DNA of 31,674 nucleotides from DASSBR01 sp035701285 (GTDB taxonomy: Bacteria > Pseudomonadota > Gammaproteobacteria > Natronospirales > DASSBR01), in assembly GCA_035701285.1 (NCBI GenBank), contig DASSNT010000099.1:1-31674 (forward strand), read 5' to 3'. The notes under the pieces are model-generated. The model was given only the letters and a program-made list of their open reading frames with translations, ran no database searches and was not told the origin of the DNA. Shown piece by piece: positions 7,571-14,625 of the stretch (position 1 is its first letter; each line of letters begins with the position of its first letter). A program made the position numbers and the translations under genes.

Positions 7571-7886
7571 GTTGTTTAGCAGAACTGGCATCGTCTGCGG
7601 GACGGCGCGGCCGGATAATCTGGTAGAAGGTCTCGCCGGACTTGATCATACCCAGCTCTTTGCGCGCCCGGGCCTCGATCGCTTCGTGCCCCCGCTTGAG
7701 ATCCCGAACTTCGGCCGCCAGATTCCGGTTCCGGGTGTCGAGTCGTTCGTTTTCAGCCTTCTGCGCCGCGACCTGTTTCTGCAACGCCCATGCGTCCGGC
7801 ACGCTGTCCTCGGCGATCCAGAGACGGTACTGCATCATCAGCAGCAGCGCCGCGAGGATGATCCCGATGACAAGGCGCGCGTTCAT
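7545..7886 (-). CDS. ftsB: Cell division protein FtsB
   Basis: Bitopic inner-membrane septum protein that works with FtsL and FtsQ. The 113-residue product has a short cytoplasmic start (MNAR), one membrane helix (about residues 5-20), then a periplasmic coiled coil (about 32-70, with QKAENERLDTRN) and the family segment RARKELGMIKSGETFYQ. Its place directly after eno is typical of gammaproteobacteria. The C-terminal tail (RPADDASSAKQ and beyond) is charged and poorly conserved, and its last codons overlap the start of the next gene. In many relatives ispD follows; here it does not. Confidence 0.93.
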   Translation of the reverse strand: MNARLVIGIILAALLLMMQYRLWIAEDSVPDAWALQKQVAAQKAENERLDTRNRNLAAEVRDLKRGHEAIEARARKELGMIKSGETFYQIIRPRRPADDASSAKQHEEQKTSD

Positions 7887-7959
7887 CTGTGCCGGGAGTC
7901 AACGACGGATTCCAGGCAGGTTGTCCTTGTTGTATGGGTCACTTGCCGGACGCCGCCGT

Positions 7960-9237
7960 TCATCGCAGGTGTGAAAACGCCGACTTGCCCGGATATTGGG
8001 CGCGCTCGCCCAGTGCCTCCTCGATGCGCAACAACTGGTTGTACTTCGCCATCCGGTCGGAACGGCTGAGCGAGCCGGTTTTGATCTGGGTCGCGCGCGT
8101 CGCTACGGCGAGGTCGGCGATAAACGCGTCCTCGGTTTCGCCGGAGCGATGGGACACCACCGCCGCATAACCGGCATCGACCGCCATATCGATCGCCGCG
8201 CGCGTCTCGGTCAGCGTGCCGATCTGGTTCGGCTTGATCAGGATCGCGTTGGCGATGCCCTGGTCGATGCCATGGCGCAGAATCGTCGTATTGGTGACGA
8301 ACAGGTCGTCTCCCACCAACTGCACGCGCTTGCCGAGCTTGTCGGTCAACAGGCGCCAGCCGTCCCAGTCGCCCTCGGCCATGCCATCCTCGATCGACAC
8401 GATCGGGTAGCGGTCGCACAGGCCGGCCAGGTAATCCGTCAGCGCCTCGGCCGAAATCGGTTTGCCTTCGAAGTGATAGTCGTCGTGATGGAAAAACTCC
8501 GATGCGGCGGCATCGAGCGCCAGGAAAATGTCGCGGCCCGGCTCGTAACCTGCCTGGCTGATCGCTTCGACAATCGCTTCCAACGCCGCCTCGTTGGATG
8601 GCAGTTGCGGCGCAAATCCGCCTTCGTCGCCCACCGATGTCGCCAGGCCGCGCTTGCCAAGCACCTTCTTGAGTGCGTGAAACACTTCCGCCCCGTAACG
8701 CAGCGCCTCGGCAAAACTGGACGCGCCGGCCGGTATGATCATGAATTCCTGAATGTCGACGTCGTTGTCCGCGTGCGCGCCGCCATTGACGATGTTCATC
8801 ATCGGCACCGGCATCGACACATCCCCGCTGCCGGCGAGGTACGCGAACAACGGCTGCTTCCGGCTGATGGCGACAGCCTGCGCTGCAGCCAGCGAAACGG
8901 CCAGAATTGCGTTCGCCCCCAGCCGCGACTTGTTCTCCGTGCCGTCAAGCTTGATCAACATCTTGTCCAGCCCGGCCTGATCCGCCGCATCGGCGCCCAT
9001 CACAGTGTTGCGAATTTCGCCGTTGATGTTATCGACGGCGTTGCGCACGCCCTTGCCGCCGTAGCGGCCGGAATCGCCGTCCCGCAGTTCTACGGCTTCG
9101 CGCGTGCCGGTCGATGCGCCTGAAGGCGCAGCCGCGCGGCCGACAACGCCGCCTTCCAGTTCGACTTCGGCTTCGACCGTGGGGTTGCCGCGCGAATCGA
9201 GAATCTCGCGGCCGTGGATTGATGTAATCTTTGTCAT
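7960..9237 (-). CDS. eno: Enolase
   Basis: Interconverts 2-phosphoglycerate and phosphoenolpyruvate; in many bacteria it also belongs to the RNA degradosome. The 425-residue length is typical. Motifs from the start are ITSIHGREILDSRGNPTVE, GAPSGASTG-type loop (AAPSGASTGTREAVELRD), VGDEGGFAPQL, the magnesium ligands in SIEDGMAE and GDDLFVTN, and SHRSGETEDAFIADLAV near the C-terminus. It follows kdsA by 17 bases, so it is probably cotranscribed with pyrG-kdsA. Its neighbour downstream is ftsB, as in Pseudomonas and E. coli relatives. Confidence 0.98.
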   Translation of the reverse strand: MTKITSIHGREILDSRGNPTVEAEVELEGGVVGRAAAPSGASTGTREAVELRDGDSGRYGGKGVRNAVDNINGEIRNTVMGADAADQAGLDKMLIKLDGTENKSRLGANAILAVSLAAAQAVAISRKQPLFAYLAGSGDVSMPVPMMNIVNGGAHADNDVDIQEFMIIPAGASSFAEALRYGAEVFHALKKVLGKRGLATSVGDEGGFAPQLPSNEAALEAIVEAISQAGYEPGRDIFLALDAAASEFFHHDDYHFEGKPISAEALTDYLAGLCDRYPIVSIEDGMAEGDWDGWRLLTDKLGKRVQLVGDDLFVTNTTILRHGIDQGIANAILIKPNQIGTLTETRAAIDMAVDAGYAAVVSHRSGETEDAFIADLAVATRATQIKTGSLSRSDRMAKYNQLLRIEEALGERAQYPGKSAFSHLR

Positions 9238-9254
9238 TAACTTTATCTCGTATC

Positions 9255-10097
9255 TTATTGATTACTAATGCTATTTTCTATCAACGACCGCGCCTTGATC
9301 GCCACGTCGATAGTTTTCAAAGTTTCCAGCAATGCTTCCATCTTCGCCAGCGGCCAGGAGTTCGGGCCGTCGCACAGCGCCTTGTCGGGATTCGGGTGCG
9401 TCTCCATGAACACGCCGCTGACGCCGGCCGCGACGGCCGCCCGCGCCAGCACCGAAATATGCTGACGCTCGCCGCCCGAACTCGCGCCCTGCCCGCCCGG
9501 CAACTGCACCGAATGGGTCGCATCGAAGACTACGGGACAGCCGCTCGCGCGCATCGCGGCGAGCCCGCGCATGTCGACGACGAGGTTGTTGTAGCCGAAG
9601 CTGAATCCCCGTTCGCACAACATGATGTCGTCGTTGCCGGCAGCGCGCGCCTTGTCGGCGACATTGGCCATTTCCCAGGGCGCCATGAACTGACCTTTCT
9701 TGATATTGACCGGCTTGCCCTGGCGCGCGACGTTCTGGATGAAGTCGGTCTGCCGGCACAAAAACGCCGGCGTCTGGATGACGTCGACAACCGCCGCGAC
9801 TTCATCCACCGGCGTGTACTCGTGCACGTCTGTTAAGACCAGCACGCCGGCCTGCTCGCGCACCTTGGCCAGTATCTTCAGGCCGGCGTCGATGCCGGGA
9901 CCGCGGTAGCTCTCCCCGGAGCTGCGGTTGGCCTTGTCGAACGACCCCTTGAACACGTAAGGAATGCCGAGCCGCTGTGTCACTTCAGCCAGCGTGCCGG
10001 CGACGTCCAGAGCGAGCTGCTCGCTTTCGAGCGTATCGGGACCGGCAATCAGGAAAAACGGCTGGTCGAGTCCGACCTCAAATGTACCCAGCTTCAC
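9255..10097 (-). CDS. kdsA: 3-deoxy-D-manno-octulosonate 8-phosphate synthase
   Basis: Condenses phosphoenolpyruvate with arabinose 5-phosphate to KDO 8-phosphate, the first dedicated step to the inner-core sugar of LPS. The 280-residue product has the family motifs: FFLIAGPDTLES, VFKGSFDKANRSS, LTDVHE, the substrate loop with LCRQTDF, NIKKGQFMAPW and VFDATHSVQLPGG. The ATG overlaps the pyrG stop by four bases (ATGA). The gene upstream supplies CTP, which is needed later to activate KDO. The gene downstream (eno) makes phosphoenolpyruvate, the KdsA substrate. Confidence 0.98.
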   Translation of the reverse strand: MKLGTFEVGLDQPFFLIAGPDTLESEQLALDVAGTLAEVTQRLGIPYVFKGSFDKANRSSGESYRGPGIDAGLKILAKVREQAGVLVLTDVHEYTPVDEVAAVVDVIQTPAFLCRQTDFIQNVARQGKPVNIKKGQFMAPWEMANVADKARAAGNDDIMLCERGFSFGYNNLVVDMRGLAAMRASGCPVVFDATHSVQLPGGQGASSGGERQHISVLARAAVAAGVSGVFMETHPNPDKALCDGPNSWPLAKMEALLETLKTIDVAIKARSLIENSISNQ

Positions 10098-11740
10098 GCG
10101 CGTGCCGCCTCTCGAACTTCGCCGTGCGCGTGTTCGCGGGCCGCGCGAATGAAGCCGCTGAACAACGGATGGCCTTCGCGGGGGCTGGAGGTGAATTCAG
10201 GATGGAACTGGCAGCCGACAAACCATGGATGATCCGGCAGTTCGACCACCTCGACGAGCCCGTCCACCGACGCGCCGGAAAAGACCATGCCCTTGTCCGA
10301 CAGCAGGTCGAGATAGTTGTTGTTGAACTCGTAGCGGTGGCGGTGGCGCTCGACAATCGATTCGGCGCCGTAGCAGCGTTCTGCCAGCGATCCTTTCACC
10401 AGTCGGCATTCCTGCGCGCCCAGGCGCATCGTGCCGCCGAGGTCGGAGGCGGCGCTGCGTTGTTCGACAGAGCCGGCCTTGTCGAGCCACTCGGTGATCA
10501 GCGCGATGACCGGATGGGCCGGCGAGGATTCGAACTCGGTGCTGTGCGCGCCGGCGAGGCCGGCGATATTGCGGGCGAAGTCGATTACCGCGACCTGCAT
10601 GCCCAGGCAGATGCCGAGATACGGGATGCCGTGCTCGCGCGCGTACCCGGCGGCCAGCACCTTTCCTTCGATGCCGCGGTCGCCGAAGCCGCCAGGCACC
10701 AGAATCGCGTCCATGTCCGCCAGGCAGGCCGGCCCCTCCTCGGCAATCTGGTGCGAGTCGAAGTAATGGATATTGACGCGCGTGCGCGTCTGGATGCCGG
10801 CGTGGATCAGCGCTTCGTTCAGCGACATGTACGCGTCGGTCAGTTCGATGTATTTGCCGACCATGGCGATGTCGACGCTGGCTTCCGGATGCGCCTTCGC
10901 TTCAACGATGCGACTCCAGCTCGCGAGGTCCGCGGCGGGCACGTCGAGGTGGAAATGTTCGCAGACGATGTCGTCCAGGTGCTGCGCGTTCAGCAGCAGC
11001 GGAATCTTGTAGATGTCGTCGGCATCGACGGCGGAAATAACCGATCGTTCGCTGACGTTGGTGAACAGGGCGATCTTGCGCCGCGAGTCGTCCGGCAGCG
11101 GGCCGCTCGAGCGGCACAGCAGAATATCCGGCTGGATGCCTATCGAGCGCAGTTCCTTGACGGAGTGCTGGGTGGGCTTGGTTTTGATCTCGCCGGAGGT
11201 GGCGATGTACGGCACCAGCGTCAGGTGCATGAACAGGGTGCGCTGGCGGCCGAGTTCGATGCCGAGCTGGCGGATGGCTTCGAGGAACGGCAGCGATTCG
11301 ATGTCGCCCACCGTGCCGCCGATCTCGACCAGGCAAATGTCAGCATCGCCGGCGCCTTCGCGCACCGAACGTTTGATTTCGTCGGTGATGTGCGGAATCA
11401 CCTGCACGGTGCCGCCGAGGTAGTCGCCCCGGCGTTCCTTGCGGATGACGCTTTCGTAGATGCGGCCGGTGGTAAAGTTGTTGCTGCGCCCCATTGTGGT
11501 GCGGACGAAGCGCTCGTAATGGCCGAGGTCGAGGTCGGTTTCGGCGCCGTCTTCGGTAACGAAGACTTCGCCGTGCTGGAACGGGCTCATGGTGCCCGGG
11601 TCGACGTTGATGTAGGGGTCGAGCTTGACCATCGTCACCTTCAGCCCGCGCGCCTGGAGGATGGCGCCGAGGGAGGCGGACGCGATGCCCTTGCCGAGGG
11701 ACGACACTACGCCGCCGGTCACGAAGATGAAATGCGTCAT
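10094..11740 (-). CDS. pyrG: CTP synthase
   Basis: Converts UTP to CTP using glutamine and ATP. The 548-residue product has two domains. The N-terminal amidoligase starts FIFVTGGVVSSLGKGIASASLG and contains DPYINVDPGTMSP and EIGGTVGDIES. The C-terminal class I glutamine amidotransferase carries GICLGMQ with the catalytic Cys and FHPEFTSSP with the His/Glu pair. It is the first gene of pyrG-kdsA-eno-ftsB. The 241-base gap upstream, between it and tilS, contains a large hairpin repeat (11889-11997), so it probably has its own promoter in 11741-11888; I saw no convincing sigma70 pair there. Confidence 0.98.
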   Translation of the reverse strand: MTHFIFVTGGVVSSLGKGIASASLGAILQARGLKVTMVKLDPYINVDPGTMSPFQHGEVFVTEDGAETDLDLGHYERFVRTTMGRSNNFTTGRIYESVIRKERRGDYLGGTVQVIPHITDEIKRSVREGAGDADICLVEIGGTVGDIESLPFLEAIRQLGIELGRQRTLFMHLTLVPYIATSGEIKTKPTQHSVKELRSIGIQPDILLCRSSGPLPDDSRRKIALFTNVSERSVISAVDADDIYKIPLLLNAQHLDDIVCEHFHLDVPAADLASWSRIVEAKAHPEASVDIAMVGKYIELTDAYMSLNEALIHAGIQTRTRVNIHYFDSHQIAEEGPACLADMDAILVPGGFGDRGIEGKVLAAGYAREHGIPYLGICLGMQVAVIDFARNIAGLAGAHSTEFESSPAHPVIALITEWLDKAGSVEQRSAASDLGGTMRLGAQECRLVKGSLAERCYGAESIVERHRHRYEFNNNYLDLLSDKGMVFSGASVDGLVEVVELPDHPWFVGCQFHPEFTSSPREGHPLFSGFIRAAREHAHGEVREAARA

Positions 11741-11888
11741 CGAGATACCCGATTTTCTGGCTGAGAGGGGATGGCCGAGGCCATTGAAAACCGGGAGTAC
11801 AAGCTAACAGATTGCGGCCTCCGCGACAATGAGGAACAGTGGAATTTGCGAGGTCGTAACGTGCAGAGCGACCTCCAGTGCCTTCGCA

Positions 11889-11997
11889 GGGGGCAGTCCG
11901 GTAGCTTCTTTCCAGAACGCCGTGAATACATCCCTGTAGGCTCCGGGTTTGACATCCTGTCGAACACGCTCTGGAAAGAAGCTACCGGACCGCCCTC
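11889..11997. repeat. Hairpin repeat element, copy 1 (pyrG/tilS gap)
   Basis: Arms at 11896-11916 and 11970-11990 are perfectly complementary over 21 bases. They extend outward to 11889 and 11997 with one mismatch and one G-T pair. The 53-base core (11917-11969) aligns without gaps to copy 2 at 14513-14565 (39 of 53 identical). Inside are two smaller hairpins: 11947-11965 (tip TCC on plus, GGA on minus) and 11927-11938 (4-bp stem, tip TCCC on plus, GGGA on minus). There is no T-run, so it is not an ordinary intrinsic terminator. The tilS stop codon lies in the right arm, which suggests the element inserted into the 3' end of that gene. Confidence 0.9.
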
Positions 11998-13343
11998 GAC
12001 ACGTTATCGCCTCCCGAAGAAATCACTGGCCGCTGTCGCCATTCGATCCGCGCGGCAGGTTCATTTGCCGAGGCAGCGAATTCATCCGCGACCCACAGAT
12101 CCCCCACTGCCGCCAGCTCGTCCTTGTACCACAGCAACGGGATTCGGCTCCGCATCCACGGCACGATCCCGGCCTCGCGCAGCAAATCTTTCAGTTCCCG
12201 GCGATGTTGCTGTCCTGCAAGCCGGATGCGTTCGCCGCCGCGGCGCCAGCGAATTTCAACACCTTCGGTCAGCACATCCGCCCGCAGAGTGCCCTTGCCT
12301 GCGACTGTCCGCAGCTCGCCCATTTCCGCACCCAGATCCAGCGGTTCGCCGTGCCACTGAGCCGGCAGCGGCGGAACTTCCACCAGCGGCGGAAAAGCAT
12401 AAATTCGGCCCCGCCAGCAGCGCGCTTCTACGCCCGGCCAGAGCACCTGCGGCGCCTTGTCGCCCGCTGCCTCGGCGGCTTGGGAAAGCAGCGCATCCAG
12501 CCGCCGCGTGTCCGGCACCGGCAGCTTGCGCTGGGTCAGCCAGTGCCGCAGCAGGTTTTCTGCCCTCTCCCGGCCCAGAGCCAGTACGCTCTCAAGAGGC
12601 AAGGTTTCTGAATCCGTCTGCGCAACCTGCGCCAGGTCCAGCGCCGCCAGATCTGCCAGCAGCGCCTTTGCCTGCGCGGCATGCCTCGCGGCGCGGCCGA
12701 CAGTCGCGGCCGCGGCCGGCCAGCGCTCTGTCAGGCGCGGCAGGATTTCATGTCGCAGGTAGTTGCGGTCGCGCTGGCGGTCCGTGTTGCTTGGGTCGTC
12801 GATGAATTCCAGCCAGTTGGCATCCGCGTAGGCGGCGAGCTCCTGACGTTGAAACTGCAGCAGCGGCCGCACGAGGCAGCCTGCGCCGAACGGGGCTCTC
12901 GCCGGCATGGCCGCGAGCCCTGCCGGGCCGCCGCCGCGCAGCAGTTGCAGCAGGACGGTTTCGAGTTGGTCGTCGGCGTGGTGGGCGGTCAGCAGCCATT
13001 CGCCAGGGCGTAGCTCGGCATCGAGGGCGGCATAGCGCGCGGCGCGTGCGGCTGCTTCCAGCCCACGCCCGTCAGCAGGATCGATCGCGACGCTTCGGCT
13101 GATGTAGTCGATGCCCAGGCTTGCTGCGAAATCTTTGCACCGACGTGCCCAGTGCGCGGCGTCGGCGTGCAGGTCGTGGTTGATGTGGATCGCGCGCAGT
13201 GGGACTGCCAGCCGGTCGCGAACGGCAGCGAGTGCATGAATCAGTACGGTGGAGTCGCGGCCGCCGCTGAAGGCGACGAGCAGGCCTGTCGGGGGTGGCT
13301 GCTGCCTGAGGATGTCAGGCAGCTGATCCGAGGAGAACGCCAT
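11982..13343 (-). CDS. tilS: tRNA(Ile)-lysidine synthase
   Basis: Modifies C34 of the tRNA-Ile with CAU anticodon to lysidine, so that it reads AUA. The 453-residue product begins with the N-type ATP pyrophosphatase domain: LLVAFSGGRDSTVLIHAL (P-loop SGGRDS), HINHDLH, LLTAHHADDQLETVLLQLLRG, and DPSNTDRQRDRNYLRHEILP. The TilS C-terminal substrate-binding domain follows, with RWRRGGERIRL and KDLLREAGIVPWMRSRIPLLW. The last residues (after EWRQRP) and the TAG stop lie in or beside the hairpin repeat arm, so the original C-terminus may have been replaced by element sequence. It sits between accA and pyrG, as in relatives. Confidence 0.95.
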   Translation of the reverse strand: MAFSSDQLPDILRQQPPPTGLLVAFSGGRDSTVLIHALAAVRDRLAVPLRAIHINHDLHADAAHWARRCKDFAASLGIDYISRSVAIDPADGRGLEAAARAARYAALDAELRPGEWLLTAHHADDQLETVLLQLLRGGGPAGLAAMPARAPFGAGCLVRPLLQFQRQELAAYADANWLEFIDDPSNTDRQRDRNYLRHEILPRLTERWPAAAATVGRAARHAAQAKALLADLAALDLAQVAQTDSETLPLESVLALGRERAENLLRHWLTQRKLPVPDTRRLDALLSQAAEAAGDKAPQVLWPGVEARCWRGRIYAFPPLVEVPPLPAQWHGEPLDLGAEMGELRTVAGKGTLRADVLTEGVEIRWRRGGERIRLAGQQHRRELKDLLREAGIVPWMRSRIPLLWYKDELAAVGDLWVADEFAASANEPAARIEWRQRPVISSGGDNVSRAVR

Positions 13344-13430
13344 ACGGACACGACCATATGCAGCGGAAATGGCTTGTTTTACGGCTCGCCCGGCCTGCTG
13401 CGCCTGGGCCGGATACGTGAGCCGCGTGAT

Positions 13431-14387
13431 CTAGTCCTTGAACTGGCCGTACGCCATGACCCGCTGATCGCGGGCGGCGAGCATGTCGTCGACGCTGCTT
13501 TCGTCCAGCACGTTGAGCTGTTCGAGCAGGTAATTCTTGATGGTCGCGGCCATCGCGTCCGGATCGCGGTGGGCGCCGCCGAGCGGTTCTTCGAGCACGA
13601 CGTCGACGAGGCCCAGCTCCTTCAGGCGGTCGGAGGTGATACCCATGGCTTCGGCCGCGTCCGAGGCCTTGTCGGCGCTCTTCCACAAAATGGAGGCGCA
13701 GCCTTCGGGGCTGATCACCGAATAGGTAGCGTATTGCAGCATGGCCAGACGATCACCCACGCCAATGGCCAGCGCGCCGCCCGAACCGCCTTCGCCGATC
13801 ACGGTGCAGAGAATTGGCGTCTTGAGTTGCGGCATGACGAAGAGGTTGCGGGCGATGGCTTCGCTCTGGCCGCGTTCTTCTGCGCCGACGCCCGGGTATG
13901 CGCCCGGGGTGTCGATAAAGGTCAGGATGGGCAGGTGGAATCGCTCGGCGAATTGCATCAGCCTGAGCGCCTTGCGGTAGCCTTCGGGTTTGGGCATGCC
14001 AAAATTGCGGCGGACCTTTTCCTTGGTGTCGCGCCCCTTCTGCTGGCCGATCACCATCACTGGCCGGCCGTCGAGACGCGCGGGCCCGCCGATGATCGCT
14101 TCGTCGTCAGCGTACATGCGGTCGCCGTGCATTTCTTCGAAGTCGGTGAAAATGCGGGAGATGTAGTCGAGCGTGTACGGACGCTGCGGGTGACGCGCGA
14201 GTTGCGACACTTGCCATGGGGTCAGCGAACTGAAGATAGACTCGGCGAGCGATCGACTTTTGGCCTGCAGGCGCTCGATTTCTTCGCTGATGTTGATCGA
14301 CGTATCGTCGCCCACATATCGCAGTTCCTCGATTTTGGCTTCGAGTTCGGCGATGGGCTGTTCAAATTCGAGAAAGTTGAGGTTCAT
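13431..14387 (-). CDS. accA: Acetyl-CoA carboxylase carboxyltransferase subunit alpha
   Basis: Alpha subunit of the carboxyltransferase that transfers the carboxyl group from biotin to acetyl-CoA, making malonyl-CoA for fatty acid synthesis. The 318-residue product has the usual N-terminal helical part (NFLEFEQPIAELEAKIEELR), RPYTLDYI, GDRMYADDEAIIGGPARLDGRPVMVIGQQKGRDTKE, the crotonase-like core FIDTPGAYPG, and IGEGGSGGALAIGVGDRLAML. Length is normal. The gap to dnaE upstream contains hairpin repeat copy 2, so accA may need its own promoter in 14388-14490. A weak TTGCCC, 17 bases, TAGTTT pair is visible on the minus strand there. No clear ribosome binding site. Confidence 0.98.
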   Translation of the reverse strand: MNLNFLEFEQPIAELEAKIEELRYVGDDTSINISEEIERLQAKSRSLAESIFSSLTPWQVSQLARHPQRPYTLDYISRIFTDFEEMHGDRMYADDEAIIGGPARLDGRPVMVIGQQKGRDTKEKVRRNFGMPKPEGYRKALRLMQFAERFHLPILTFIDTPGAYPGVGAEERGQSEAIARNLFVMPQLKTPILCTVIGEGGSGGALAIGVGDRLAMLQYATYSVISPEGCASILWKSADKASDAAEAMGITSDRLKELGLVDVVLEEPLGGAHRDPDAMAATIKNYLLEQLNVLDESSVDDMLAARDQRVMAYGQFKD

Positions 14388-14491
14388 TAAACTTTACGTT
14401 GCGCCCGAAAAAGGCGGTACAAACTAGCTTATCATCCGGCTTGGGGCAAGGGATGGCGTGGCTTTAGGCTGTGGCTTCGTGCCGGCGCCCA

Positions 14492-14586
14492 CTCCGGCAG
14501 GTGTTTGCCGGGACGTCGTAAATCCGTCCCTGGAGACTCTGGGTTCGGCATCCTGCCTCACACAGCCCGGCAAACACCTGCCGGAG
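14492..14586. repeat. Hairpin repeat element, copy 2 (accA/dnaE gap)
   Basis: Arms at 14492-14512 and 14566-14586 are perfectly complementary over 21 bases, and the 53-base core is 14513-14565. Compared with copy 1, the arms differ at 8 of 21 positions and each change is matched in the partner arm. Inner hairpins sit at the same places: 14543-14561 (tip TCC on plus, GGA on minus; stem GGCA/TGCC where copy 1 has GACA/TGTC) and 14523-14534 (tip TCCC on plus, GGGA on minus). The element starts 40 bases after the dnaE stop codon, in the same orientation relative to its neighbours as copy 1. No T-run follows. Confidence 0.9.
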
Positions 14587-14625
14587 CGTGCACCTGTGCT
14601 CACGCGAACACCAGCACTAGCCACC

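Noticed and set aside
9977..11764. 595-codon plus-strand frame
   Set aside because: It lies opposite pyrG and the start of kdsA, which are certain. Its composition (Val/Asp/Arg/His-rich, no motif) is typical of an antisense frame in GC-rich DNA.
11889..11997. Ordinary Rho-independent terminator reading of the large hairpins
   Set aside because: Neither copy has a T-run on either side, and each has a 53-base conserved loop; a simple terminator needs neither arm-specific variation nor a conserved core.
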